DNA of 17,233 nt from Rubrivivax sp. (GCA_020851615.1 JADZCL010000355.1:1-17233), one strand, 5' to 3'. Numbered from the stretch's first letter, positions 1 through 7,898 are shown. The notes: a model not told the origin generated them from the sequence alone. Made by a program: numbers and translations.

Positions 1-463
1 GCGCGCTGGCGCTACCCACGGTGGCGGGGTCGACGACCGCGGGCAGGACCTCGTAGTCGGCCTCGATGAGGGCCACCGCGGCCTTGGCCTGTTCCTGCGT
101 CTCGGCGACGACCAGGGCGACGCGGTCGCCCACGTAGCGCACCTTGCCGTCGGCGAGGATGGGGTGGCGTGGCTCCTTCATCGGGCTGCCGTCCAGGTTG
201 TTGATCTGCCAGCCGCAGGGCAGACCGCCGACCGCCTTGAAGTGTTCGCCGGTGAAGACGGCGAGCACGCCGGGGGCCTTGGCCGCGGCCGTGGTGTCCA
301 GCTGCCTGATGCGGGCATGGGCGTGCGGCGAGCGCAGGAAGGCGCCATGGGTCTGGCCGGGCAGCGACAGGTCGTCGGTGTACTGGCCGCGACCGGTCAG
401 GAAGCGGACGTCCTCGCGACGCTCGATGGACTTGCCGACGAAGCCGGCCTCGGGTGCGTTCAT
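1..463 (-). CDS. Molybdopterin-binding large subunit of a CoxL/xanthine-dehydrogenase-family hydroxylase (partial, N-terminal 154 residues)
   Basis: This is the N-terminal end of the catalytic subunit of a molybdenum hydroxylase; the rest lies outside the window. The start is ATG at 461-463, preceded on the minus strand by GGAGG (472-476) at good spacing. The protein opens MNAPEAGFVGKSIERRED, followed by VRFLTGRGQYTDDL and then AFLRSPHAHARI. This is the usual start of CoxL-type (aerobic CO dehydrogenase-like) large subunits. A later segment, VRYVGDRVALVVAE, is the family's conserved a/b hammerhead region. The gene lies 28 bases downstream of the iron-sulfur subunit gene in the same direction, so the two are co-transcribed. 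The active-site loop that separates true CO dehydrogenase from aldehyde, nicotinate, isoquinoline and other dehydrogenases is not in the window, so the substrate cannot be named. An FAD subunit gene may follow outside the window. Family assignment is firm; substrate is unknown. Confidence 0.92.
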   Translation of the reverse strand, partial: MNAPEAGFVGKSIERREDVRFLTGRGQYTDDLSLPGQTHGAFLRSPHAHARIRQLDTTAAAKAPGVLAVFTGEHFKAVGGLPCGWQINNLDGSPMKEPRHPILADGKVRYVGDRVALVVAETQEQAKAAVALIEADYEVLPAVVDPATVGSASA

Positions 464-491
464 GGTGTGGTCCTCCAGGTCGGGGCGGGCG

Positions 492-959
<468 letters not shown>

Positions 960-1019
960 GGTGACTCCGTGGGGGAACGTCCGTAGGTGAGCGCCCGATC
1001 CTAGGCAGCGCAGCCGGAA

Positions 1020-1047
1020 TTGACTCGCTCTCACAAACGCTTATGAA
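1020..1047 (+). promoter_or_regulatory. Candidate sigma-70 promoter for the XdhC-family gene
   Basis: TTGACT at 1020-1025 is followed after 16 bases by TATGAA at 1042-1047, matching the -35 and -10 consensus at five and four of six positions. It points toward the XdhC-family gene and would leave a leader of about 95 bases. The -10 overlaps the left half of the inverted repeat at 1041-1060, so a protein bound there would block the promoter. A second, weaker -10-like TATCGT at 1105-1110 has no good -35. This is prediction only. Confidence 0.4.
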
Positions 1048-1060
1048 TTGGCCTGCATAA
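1041..1060. promoter_or_regulatory. Inverted-repeat operator, ModE-box-like (site 1)
   Basis: TTATGAA, a 6-base spacer, then TGCATAA. The central arms extend to a perfect CTTATG-N10-CATAAG (1040-1061). The site sits in the divergent region between the iron-sulfur subunit gene (start 959) and the XdhC-family gene (start 1152). A site of the same architecture lies between tupB and moeA at 7899-7918. The right half, GCCTGCATAAGG, closely matches the right half of the E. coli modA operator as I remember it (GCCTACATAACG), and the TTAT of the left half falls at the same offset. The likely binder is the ModE-type regulator encoded at 4344-5483. The repeat is seen directly; its function is inferred. 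Confidence 0.55.
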
Positions 1061-1151
1061 GGCAAAACCCGCGGTCACGGTCAGGCCTGGGCGGTGCGAT
1101 GGGCTATCGTGGGCGGGCCGTGGCCGGGGTGTCATGGCGGGGAGAAGGACC

Positions 1152-2138
1152 ATGGACAACGTCGATCTCGATGTCCTGCGCCAGGTGTGTGCGTGGCGGC
1201 AGCAGCAGCCCGTCGTGCTGGGGACGATCACCTCGACCTGGGGTTCGGCGCCGCGCCCGGCCGGCGCGCTGGTGGCGGTGCGCGCCGACGGCCAGATCGC
1301 CGGCTCGGTCTCGGGCGGCTGCATCGAGGACGATCTGGTGGCCCGCGTGCGCTCGGGGGCGTTGGCGGCGCACGGCGTCGAGCGCGTGCGCTACGGCATC
1401 AGTGGCGACGAGGCGGCACGTTTCGGCCTGCCCTGCGGCGGCACGCTGGAGCTGCTGCTGGAGCCCCTGCACGAGGCCAGTCGGGTCGAGGAACTGCTGG
1501 CTGCGCTCGAGCGGGGCGAGCGCGTGCGGCGCGAACTGCGGCGCGCGGATGGCGTGGCCACGCTCACGCCGGCGCTCGGTGCCGATGTCCTGCAGCTCGA
1601 CGACGAGCGCCTCGTCACCACGCATGGCCCGCACTGGCGGCTGTTCATCGTCGGCGCCGGGCAGATGTCGCAGTACCTCGCGCGCATGGCCCTGGCGCTG
1701 GACTACCAGGTCACCGTCTGCGACCCGCGCGAGGAATACCGCCCGGAATTGCCAGGCGTCACGCTCACGCAGCAGATGCCCGACGATGCCGTGCGTGCAC
1801 TCGCGCCCGACGCGCACACGGCCGTGATCGCGCTCACGCACGACCCCAAGCTCGACGACCTGGCGCTGATGGAGGCGCTGCGCAGTGAGGCGTTCTACGT
1901 CGGCGCGATCGGCTCGCGTGCCAACCAGGCCAGGCGCAAGCAACGCCTGGCCGAGCACTTCGGCTTCACCGAGGCCGAGCTGGCGCCGCTCTACGGCCCC
2001 GTCGGGCTGAAGAACGGCGCACGCACGCCGCCGGAGATCGCCGTCTCCATCCTCGCCGAGCTGACCGCCGCGCGCTATGGCTGGCGCATTCCCGAGCCGG
2101 TCTTCGTCGGCCGCGGCGCCACCGCGGCGTCGACCTGA
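1152..2138 (+). CDS. XdhC/CoxI family molybdenum-cofactor maturation protein
   Basis: The product is 328 residues. XdhC-family proteins bind molybdenum cofactor, help its sulfuration and deliver it to xanthine-dehydrogenase/CO-dehydrogenase-type enzymes; here the client is most likely the divergent S/L enzyme. The N-terminal XdhC domain (about residues 10-110) holds the family signature: STWGSAPRPAGALV, then GSVSGGCIEDDL with Cys57, then GLPCGGTLELL with Cys95. The C-terminal Rossmann domain begins at FIVGAGQMSQYLARMA (165-180) and ends with YVGAIGSRAN and ARTPPEIAVSILAELTA. ATG at 1152 has GGAGAAGGA just upstream and is preferred over an in-frame start at 1134. The gene runs tail-to-tail into the histidine kinase gene with only seven bases between the stop codons, so transcripts from the two sides probably overlap. 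CoxI and XdhC cannot be told apart from sequence alone. Confidence 0.93.
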   Translation: MDNVDLDVLRQVCAWRQQQPVVLGTITSTWGSAPRPAGALVAVRADGQIAGSVSGGCIEDDLVARVRSGALAAHGVERVRYGISGDEAARFGLPCGGTLELLLEPLHEASRVEELLAALERGERVRRELRRADGVATLTPALGADVLQLDDERLVTTHGPHWRLFIVGAGQMSQYLARMALALDYQVTVCDPREEYRPELPGVTLTQQMPDDAVRALAPDAHTAVIALTHDPKLDDLALMEALRSEAFYVGAIGSRANQARRKQRLAEHFGFTEAELAPLYGPVGLKNGARTPPEIAVSILAELTAARYGWRIPEPVFVGRGATAAST

Positions 2139-2145
2139 AGCGCGC

Positions 2146-3570
2146 TCAAGTCCAACCCGGGTCGGCCTGCGGCAGGGTCAGGCGCAGGATGGCGCCGTGT
2201 GGCGCATTGGGCAGGTACTGTGCCTGCCCGCCGTGCAGCTGGGCGACGCGGCGCACCACGAACAGACCCAGGCCGTGGCCGGGCACGGTCGGCTGGTCGC
2301 CGCGCTGGCCCTCGTCGAAGACGCGCTCCCGCAGCGCCGGGGGAATGCCCGGGCCCTCGTCGACGACCTCGATCACCAGCGCCAGCGGCTGGTCGCTGTC
2401 GAGCACGCGCAGCAGCACCGGCGTCGGTGCGGGCGCATACAGGGTCGCGTTGTCGAGCAGGTTGCGCAGAGCCAGGCGCAACAGCGTGGGCTCCAGCTGC
2501 GCGCTGCGCGCGTCGGCCCGGTAGTCGATGCGCACGCGCTGGCGCGCCTGCGGGGGGAGGTCGCCCAGGCACAGCTCGAGCAGCAGCGGCAGGTCGGTGT
2601 CGATGGTCGGCACGGCCTCCGGCCCGGTCAGCAAGGTCGTCGCGGCCACGGTGTTGTCCAGCGTTGCGCTGACCGTGCGTATCACCTCCTGCGCCTGTGC
2701 GATGGCCTTGGCCGAGGCGCGCCGGTCGTCGCTGCCCTCGAGCGTGGCCAGGGCCTGCTGCAGCGACACCGCCGCGTTGTGCAGCGGCTGGCGCACCTCG
2801 TGTGCAAGCAGCCGCGTCGTGCGGGCCCGCTCGCCGGCGACCATCTCACGCCCGCGCGCCGTGGCCTCGAGCAGGACCTGCTGCTGGTGCATGCCCTGCA
2901 GCATCTGCTGCTGCTCGAATTCACGGCGACGTGCACGGTCCAGCGCCAGGCCGATGTAGCCGACGTTGGAGGCGATGGCGCTCACCAGCAGCAGCACGGC
3001 CGCGACCGTGAACGGCAAGTCCGGGCCCGCGGTCAGATCGTGCGGCAGCAGCAGCAGGCGCTGCGTCATGCGTGCCAGCAGCACGAGCGCGTCGAAGAGG
3101 TAGAGCGCCATCAGCAGCCGCGCACTGCGGCTGCCGCGTGCGCGTGCCAGTCGGTGCGTGACGCCGGCCAGGGCGATCGCGAACAGCGCCGGCATCAGGT
3201 TCTCGAGGGCCCCACGCGGGAGCGGCCCAAAGCCGTACTCGACAAGTGCCAGCAGGCCCACTGCTGCCGCGCTGACCAACAGCAGGCGCGCCAGGTGCGG
3301 CGGCTGCTGCGCCTCCAGTCGCAGCGCAGCCAGGTGCAGCGCGGCGCCGGCATAGATGAAGGCCTGCGCCGCGGGCACGGTGGCGGTGAGCTCGGGCACG
3401 AAGCTGCGCGAGCCCTGCAGCACCATCCCGATCGGCAACAGCAGGGCGCCGGTGCACCACAGGCGCAGCGGGCGCAACGGGTGTCGCTGGTGCAACAGCA
3501 CCCACACCATCATCGGCATCGCCAGGTAGAGCGTGCCGCAGGCGATGTAGATGGCGTGGATGAATCGCAT
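2146..3570 (-). CDS. Membrane sensor histidine kinase with a seven-helix N-terminus
   Basis: The product is 474 residues. The N-terminal half (about 5-210) has roughly seven hydrophobic helices and no large periplasmic domain, so the signal is probably sensed in or at the membrane. A coiled, Gln-rich linker follows (about 211-250). The dimerisation helix carries phospho-acceptor His257 in LLAHEVRQPLHNAA, which departs from the usual SHELRTPL. The ATPase domain has the N box (LRNLLDNATLYAP, 368-380), the G1 box (VDEGPGIP, 403-410) and the G2 box (GHGLGLFVVRRVA, 431-443). ATG at 3568-3570 was chosen because translation upstream of it in this frame is Arg/Pro-rich and runs into the neighbouring gene. 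The gene lies 29 bases after the response regulator gene and is last in the tup-regulator run. The stimulus is unknown; position suggests a link to molybdenum or tungsten metabolism, but that is inference. Confidence 0.88.
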   Translation of the reverse strand: MRFIHAIYIACGTLYLAMPMMVWVLLHQRHPLRPLRLWCTGALLLPIGMVLQGSRSFVPELTATVPAAQAFIYAGAALHLAALRLEAQQPPHLARLLLVSAAAVGLLALVEYGFGPLPRGALENLMPALFAIALAGVTHRLARARGSRSARLLMALYLFDALVLLARMTQRLLLLPHDLTAGPDLPFTVAAVLLLVSAIASNVGYIGLALDRARRREFEQQQMLQGMHQQQVLLEATARGREMVAGERARTTRLLAHEVRQPLHNAAVSLQQALATLEGSDDRRASAKAIAQAQEVIRTVSATLDNTVAATTLLTGPEAVPTIDTDLPLLLELCLGDLPPQARQRVRIDYRADARSAQLEPTLLRLALRNLLDNATLYAPAPTPVLLRVLDSDQPLALVIEVVDEGPGIPPALRERVFDEGQRGDQPTVPGHGLGLFVVRRVAQLHGGQAQYLPNAPHGAILRLTLPQADPGWT

Positions 3571-3599
3571 CGTGCGCGGTGGGGCGCCCGCGGCGGCGC

Positions 3600-4301
3600 T
3601 CAGCTCCGATCGAGGAAGCGGATCGGCGCCTTGAAGACGTAGCCCACGCGCGACTGGGACTGCAGCGGCACGACGGCGCCGGTGGCCTTCTCGATGCGCC
3701 GGCGCAGCCGGTAGATCATCGCGTGCAGGCCGTTGTCGGAGGTGTCGAGCACCGGGCGGTCCAGGCGCTCGCAGAGCAGCTTGCGCTCGACCACCCCGCC
3801 TGGCGCGTTCGGGAAGCACGAGAGGATGGCGACGTCGTTCTCGGCCAGGTCGATGACCTCGCCATCGGGCGCTGTCAGCCGCTGGCGTGCGACATCCAGC
3901 GTCCAGGCGCGGCGGGCCTGCAGGCGCTGGGTCTCGATGCGGCGCCAGACGGCCTCGATGGCCAGCGTGATCTGCTGCAGGCTGACCGGCTTGGCCAGGT
4001 GCATGTCGGCGCCGGCGGTGAGCACGTTCTCGAACACGCCGCTCTCGGCCTTGCCGGTGACCACCAGCACACCGGCTTCACTGCGCAGGCGCAGGATGCG
4101 GATCAGTTCCTCGCCGCCGATGCCCGGCAGCATGAGGTCCAGGACATAGAAGGTGTCGGCGAAGGGCTCGCTGGCTGCCAGCAGATGGTTGCCGTCAGCG
4201 AAGCTGCGAACCTGCGCGCCTTGGCGGCGCAGGTGTTCGGCCAGGTGTTCGCGATAGACCTCGTCGTCGTCGACCAGGGTGATCGTGGGGGGCAAGACCA
4301 T
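3600..4301 (-). CDS. OmpR/PhoB-family response regulator, partner of the adjacent kinase
   Basis: The product is 233 residues. The receiver domain (1-115) has the acidic cluster Asp11-Asp13, phospho-acceptor Asp55 (YVLDLMLPG), Thr82 and Lys104 (AKPVS). The C-terminal winged helix (about 133-230) has the usual Trans_reg_C pattern: ending in IYRLRRRIEKATG, then SRVGYVFKAP. It is therefore a DNA-binding regulator phosphorylated by the kinase encoded 29 bases downstream. The start is uncertain. ATG at 4299-4301 places the acidic residues at the normal distance from the N-terminus, but an in-frame GTG at 4335-4337 would add 12 residues and leave only six bases after the upstream regulator gene. 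Neither has a strong ribosome binding site. Targets are unknown; the tup genes or the divergent hydroxylase genes are the obvious candidates. Confidence 0.92.
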   Translation of the reverse strand: MVLPPTITLVDDDEVYREHLAEHLRRQGAQVRSFADGNHLLAASEPFADTFYVLDLMLPGIGGEELIRILRLRSEAGVLVVTGKAESGVFENVLTAGADMHLAKPVSLQQITLAIEAVWRRIETQRLQARRAWTLDVARQRLTAPDGEVIDLAENDVAILSCFPNAPGGVVERKLLCERLDRPVLDTSDNGLHAMIYRLRRRIEKATGAVVPLQSQSRVGYVFKAPIRFLDRS

Positions 4302-4343
4302 GTCTCGATACTGCAATGAGGACGCCGCATTTTGCACGGTCCA

Positions 4344-5483
4344 TCAGGTTCGAGGCGCCCGGGCCGGTTTCGGGGCGCGAAAGTGCCACCAAGGCAGGGC
4401 GCGGGTAAGTGACAGCACCTGGCCGGCACTCGCCGCGCGGTAGCCGGGCAGGGTGGCCAGCAGTTCGGCCCAGCGCGCGTTGCGCAGACGCCGGCGCAGC
4501 GTCTGCACCGCGGGCTGCTCGAGGGTGGGCGTGAGGCAGACCAGGAAATACTCCTCCTCGACCAGCGGCACGAAGTCCAGTCCGAAGTCCTCGGCAGCGG
4601 CGGCGATGCCCAGCGCGCAATCGCCAAGCCCCGAGGCGACCGCCGCCGCCACCGCCACGTGGCTGTCTTCGGTGGGGGCGTCCGCTGCCGCCAGATCACC
4701 CGCATCGAGGCCCTGCTCGGCCAGCAGGTGATCGACCAGCAGCCGCGTGCCCGAGCCCTGCTGGCGCTGCACGAAGCGTGCGCCTTGTGTGGCAACGTCA
4801 CCCATGTTGCGCAGTTGCAGCGGATTGCCCCTGGCGACCAGCAGGCCCTGCTGTCTATGCATGCAGCCGATGAGCTTGTGGCGCCCGGGCTCGAGCAGGG
4901 GCTTGAGCGCGCGTGCGTAGAGCGTGCGCGAGTCGGTCAGCGGCGGCACGTGAAAGCCCGCCACCGCGCAGCGGCCTGCGGCCAGTGCGCGCAGCGCGTC
5001 CATGCTGCCCGTGAACTTGAGCTCGATGTGCAGGCGCTGCCCGTCGGGCTGACCGGGGGCGGCGGCGAACTCGCGCAGCAGCGGCAGCGCCAGGTCGTGG
5101 CTGGCATGCACCGAGAGGACCTGCTGATCGCCGTCAAGCGCCTCGGCCAGCACGCGCTCGAGCTCCGCGCGCAGGGCCTCGATGTGCGGCACCAGGCGCG
5201 AGCGGGCGCGCTTCTCGGCCCACAGCAGCCGCTCGGCGAAGGGCGTCAGCCGCGCCGGCTGCCCCTGTGCCCAGTGCAGCAGCGGCTCGCCGAGCACGCC
5301 CTCCCAGTGCTTGCACGCGCCCCAGACGTGCCGGTAGGACGCGCCCATGGCCTTGGCCGCGTGCAGGATGGAGCCGTGCTCGGCGATCGCCGAGAGCAGC
5401 TCGAACAGCGGGTTGTGGACCTGTGCGCCGCGCTGGCTGCGCGGCTGGAAGCTGTACTGCAGGTGAACGCCACGATCCTTCAT
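4344..5483 (-). CDS. ModE-type HTH fused to a periplasmic-binding-protein-like domain: probable molybdate/tungstate-responsive regulator
   Basis: The product is 379 residues. Residues about 22-105 form a ModE/LysR-like winged helix: HNPLFELLSAIAEHGSILHA, then AAKAMGASYRHVWGACKHWE, as in the N-terminus of ModE. Residues about 121-330 resemble the PBP-like domain that some cytoplasmic regulators carry, with HASHDLALPLLREF, FTGSMDALRALAAGRCAVAG, QRQQGSGTRLLVDHLL and SHVAVAAAVASGLGDCALGI. There is no signal peptide, so this is a one-component sensor rather than a transporter part. It lacks the TOBE/MOP domains by which classical ModE binds molybdate, so the ligand site would be in the PBP-like fold. 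The gene follows tupA by 49 bases and precedes the response regulator. I infer that it senses tungstate or molybdate and acts at the two boxes at 1041-1060 and 7899-7918. Start ATG at 5481-5483 has a weak ribosome binding site. Confidence 0.85.
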   Translation of the reverse strand: MKDRGVHLQYSFQPRSQRGAQVHNPLFELLSAIAEHGSILHAAKAMGASYRHVWGACKHWEGVLGEPLLHWAQGQPARLTPFAERLLWAEKRARSRLVPHIEALRAELERVLAEALDGDQQVLSVHASHDLALPLLREFAAAPGQPDGQRLHIELKFTGSMDALRALAAGRCAVAGFHVPPLTDSRTLYARALKPLLEPGRHKLIGCMHRQQGLLVARGNPLQLRNMGDVATQGARFVQRQQGSGTRLLVDHLLAEQGLDAGDLAAADAPTEDSHVAVAAAVASGLGDCALGIAAAAEDFGLDFVPLVEEEYFLVCLTPTLEQPAVQTLRRRLRNARWAELLATLPGYRAASAGQVLSLTRALPWWHFRAPKPARAPRT

Positions 5484-5532
5484 GCCGGCATTGTCGGCCG
5501 TGGCTGCACGCGCGGGCGAAGGCGGTGGCGGA

Positions 5533-6357
5533 TCAACGCTTGGCGTTGGGGAAGAAGAGCTGCTCCCCGCCGATCTTGTAGTCGGCGATCGTCGCCTGGC
5601 CGGCCGGGGAGACGACCCAATCGGCGAACTTCTGCGCCAGGTCGGCCTTCACGTGGGGGTGGCGTGCGGGATCGACGACGAGCACGCCGTACTGGTTGAA
5701 CAGCGTGCGGTCGCCCTCGACGAGGATGGTCAGATCGCCGCGGTTCTTGAAGTTCAGCCAGGTCCCGCGGTCGGTCAGCACGTAGCCGTTGGTCGACGAG
5801 CCGATGTTCAGCGCCGGGCCCATGCCGCAGCCGCACTCCTTGTACCAGGTCGTGCGTGCGGCGGCCACGTCCACGCCGGTGGCCTTCCACAGCCGCAGCT
5901 CGGCGGCGTGCGTGCCGCTGCGGTCCCCGCGTGAGACGAACGGCTGGCCCGCTGCGGCGATCTTCTTCAGGGCCGCGACGATGTCGTTGCCGCGGGTCTG
6001 CGCGGGGTCGGACTTCGGGCCCACGAGCACGAAGTCGTTGTACATGACGTCACGGCGCTCCTTGGCAAAGCCGTCGGTGACGAACTTCTGCTCGGCGTTG
6101 GTGTCGTGCACGAACAGGATGTCGGCGTCCCCGCGGCGCGCCATGTCCAGCGCCTGGCCGGTGCCCACTGCGACGACGCGCACATCGACGCCCGTGGCCT
6201 GCTTGAAGGCCGGCAGCAGGTGCGCGAAGAGCCCGGACTGCTCGGTCGACGTCGTGCTGGCCATCGTGATGAAGGGGGCCTGCGCCGCCGCCAGGCCGCA
6301 TGTGGCCAGGGTCAGCAGGACGACTGCCGCGCGGCGTGTGATGAAGCTCAGAGCCAA
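5533..6357 (-). CDS. tupA: Tungstate-type ABC transporter substrate-binding protein
   Basis: The product is 274 residues with a signal peptide of about 26 residues ending at AAAQA. It binds the oxyanion in the periplasm and hands it to the TupB permease. The mature protein begins with the family's Thr/Ser motif (MASTTSTEQSGLF, TTST at 35-38), followed by AVGTGQALDMARRGDADI, VGPKSDPAQ, then FVSRGDRSGTHAAEL and TDRGTWLNFKNRGDLTILVEG. This pattern separates TupA from the molybdate protein ModA. Arg143 in SRGD aligns with the arginine reported to matter for tungstate selectivity in Desulfovibrio TupA, as I recall. There is no in-frame ATG near the N-terminus. I take the TTG at 6355-6357 as start because GAGGAG lies seven bases before it, and this overlaps the end of tupC by ten bases. 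The pair Cys175/Cys177 (ECGCGMG) falls where other family members often have non-cysteine residues. Molybdate as a second ligand cannot be excluded. Confidence 0.88.
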   Translation of the reverse strand: MALSFITRRAAVVLLTLATCGLAAAQAPFITMASTTSTEQSGLFAHLLPAFKQATGVDVRVVAVGTGQALDMARRGDADILFVHDTNAEQKFVTDGFAKERRDVMYNDFVLVGPKSDPAQTRGNDIVAALKKIAAAGQPFVSRGDRSGTHAAELRLWKATGVDVAAARTTWYKECGCGMGPALNIGSSTNGYVLTDRGTWLNFKNRGDLTILVEGDRTLFNQYGVLVVDPARHPHVKADLAQKFADWVVSPAGQATIADYKIGGEQLFFPNAKR

Positions 6358-7121
6358 AGGTGTTCTCCTCGAAGAAAGGCCGCGGCCGGGGGCGGCAGGG
6401 CGGCGTTGAAAAAGCGTTCGCTGCTCTCGAGCGCGAGCAGCCGGCCGGCCTCCAGGTAGGCCACATGCGTGGCCAGGCGCCGCGCCTGGCCGAGGTGGTG
6501 CGTGCTCATCACCACCGTCGTGTGCTGCCCGGCCAGATCGTCGACCAGGGCCTCGACTTCGCGCCGCGCGCCCGGGTCCAGGCTGGCGGTGGGCTCGTCC
6601 AGGAACAGGATGTCGGGCTGCAGGGCCCAGGCGCGCGCCAGTGCCAGGCGCTGCTGCTGCCCGCCCGAGAGTGCGGTCGCCGGGCGTTGCGCCACGGCGA
6701 GCAGGCCAACGCGCGCCAGCGCGGCGTCCACGCGCGCGGCGCGCTCGGGTGCGGGCACGCCCGCCAGCCACAGCGCCAGCCGCAGGTTGCGCCGCACCGA
6801 GAGCTGCAGCAGGAAGGGCCGCTGGAACAGCATGGCCATGCGGGGGGCGTGGCCGGTCTCGGGCAGGGGGTGGACCAGGCGCTGGCCGGCGCTGCAGGGC
6901 TGCAGGCCGTGCAGCAGGCGCAGCAGTGTGGTCTTGCCCGAGCCGTTGGGCCCGATCAAGGCCAGGCGCTGCCCGCGCCGCAGCGTCAGGTCGATGCCGC
7001 TGAGCGCCAGCACGTCGCCCAGGCGCACGCTGGCGCCTTGCAGGCTGATCAGGGGTTCGCCCAGGCAGGCCGCCGAGTCCGACGTTGCCACGGCCAGCCG
7101 CGTGGGCAGCGGCGCGTTCAC
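6348..7121 (-). CDS. tupC: Tungstate-type ABC transporter ATP-binding protein
   Basis: The product is 257 residues and is the ATPase of the TupABC importer. Walker A is GPNGSGKTT (57-65), the Q-loop is MLFQRPFLL, the signature is LSGGQQQRLALARA, Walker B is ILFLDEPTASLDP and the H-loop His lies in MSTHHLGQA. The start is GTG at 7119-7121, which overlaps the tupB stop codon as GTGA, a classic arrangement for translational coupling. The open frame continues far upstream of this GTG, across tupB and antisense to moeA, but that part is Arg/Pro-rich noise. Residues 1-24 precede the first conserved ABC strand and are variable in this family. The end of the gene contains the ribosome binding site and TTG start of tupA. 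The short ATPase has no C-terminal TOBE domain, unlike ModC, which supports the Tup assignment. Confidence 0.92.
   Translation of the reverse strand: MNAPLPTRLAVATSDSAACLGEPLISLQGASVRLGDVLALSGIDLTLRRGQRLALIGPNGSGKTTLLRLLHGLQPCSAGQRLVHPLPETGHAPRMAMLFQRPFLLQLSVRRNLRLALWLAGVPAPERAARVDAALARVGLLAVAQRPATALSGGQQQRLALARAWALQPDILFLDEPTASLDPGARREVEALVDDLAGQHTTVVMSTHHLGQARRLATHVAYLEAGRLLALESSERFFNAALPPPAAAFLRGEHLWL
6365..6370 (-). promoter_or_regulatory. Ribosome binding site deciding the TTG start of tupA
   Basis: GAGGAG on the minus strand sits seven bases before TTG at 6355-6357, inside the 3' end of tupC. No ATG or GTG offers a signal-peptide-bearing start in this frame, so this site fixes the tupA start. 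The overlap with tupC suggests coupled translation. Confidence 0.7.
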
Positions 7122-7822
7122 GCCATCGCCTCGCGCAGCGCCTTGTCGCGTACGGGCAGCAGCGCCACGCCGCTGTGGATGATGCCCACCACCCCCAGCA
7201 GCACGAGCCCCAGCGCCAGCGCCAGCGGCAGGTCGCCCTTGCTCGTCTCCAGCGCGATGGTGGTCGTCATGACGCGCGTCACGCCGGCAATGTTGCCGCC
7301 GACGATCATCACCGCGCCCACCTCGGCGACCGCGCGCCCGAAGGCCGTCAAGAGGACCGTGAGTGCCGCCAGCCGCTCGTGCGCCAGCAGCAGCAGCGCT
7401 GCGGTGAAGGGGCGCGCGCCCAGCGAGCGCAGTTGCTCGCCGCCGCTGGCCATCGCGTCGGCGACGAGACGGCGCGAGAGCGCGGCGATGAGCGGCACGA
7501 CCAGGATGGTCTGCGCCATCACCATCGCGCTGGGCGTGAACAGGATGCCCCACTGCCCGAGCGGCCCTGAACGCGACAGCAGCAGGTAGACCAGCAGTCC
7601 GACGACGACGCTGGGCAGCGCCAGCAGGGTGTTCACGAGCCACACGAGCGCCTGGTGGCCGGGGAAGCGCGCCACCGCCAGCCACGCGCCCAGCGCGAGC
7701 CCGAACGCCGCGCCCAGCAGGCAGGCGGTGAAGCTCACGCGCAGAGACAGCGCCGCAATGCCCAGCAACTGGGTGTCGCCGTGGGTGATGAGCGCGAGCG
7801 CGAGCGCGAGGCTGTCGGCCAT
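7118..7822 (-). CDS. tupB: Tungstate-type ABC transporter permease
   Basis: The product is 234 residues with about five to six hydrophobic helices (near 20-50, 58-82, 95-117, 140-160, 165-185 and 200-224). It forms the membrane channel of the importer. The cytoplasmic EAA-type loop that docks on the ATPase is EQLRSLGARPFTAALLLLAH (129-148). It is followed by AFGRAVAEVGAVMIVGGNIAG, which is strongly conserved in TupB/WtpB-type permeases. It is first in the minus-strand run tupB-tupC-tupA and overlaps tupC by four bases. Gene order permease-ATPase-binding protein differs from the A-B-C order that names the system. ATG at 7820-7822 is the only reasonable start, although no clear Shine-Dalgarno sequence precedes it. 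It is divergent from moeA across a 193-base region holding two inverted repeats. Confidence 0.9.
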   Translation of the reverse strand: MADSLALALALITHGDTQLLGIAALSLRVSFTACLLGAAFGLALGAWLAVARFPGHQALVWLVNTLLALPSVVVGLLVYLLLSRSGPLGQWGILFTPSAMVMAQTILVVPLIAALSRRLVADAMASGGEQLRSLGARPFTAALLLLAHERLAALTVLLTAFGRAVAEVGAVMIVGGNIAGVTRVMTTTIALETSKGDLPLALALGLVLLGVVGIIHSGVALLPVRDKALREAMA

Positions 7823-7858
7823 GGGAGCGGGGGATGCGGCAGGTGGGTGGGGATGGGG

Positions 7859-7874
7859 GAATGGCGGGCCATTC
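7859..7874. promoter_or_regulatory. Perfect 7-bp-arm palindrome upstream of tupB
   Basis: GAATGGC, two bases, GCCATTC. The arms are perfect. It lies 37 bases upstream of the tupB start and 25 bases from the ModE-like box at 7899-7918. It may be a second operator, for example for the response regulator or the ModE-type regulator, or a hairpin in the tup leader. The minus-strand CAGAAT that overlaps it could serve as a -10 element. Confidence 0.4.
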
Positions 7875-7898
7875 TGGCGGGCGACCTTTGGCGGCGCG

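Noticed and set aside
2077..3642. A 521-codon open frame on the plus strand opposite the histidine kinase.
   Set aside because: It has low-complexity Gln/Arg/His-rich composition and no motif, while the minus-strand frame has all kinase boxes. It is a shadow.
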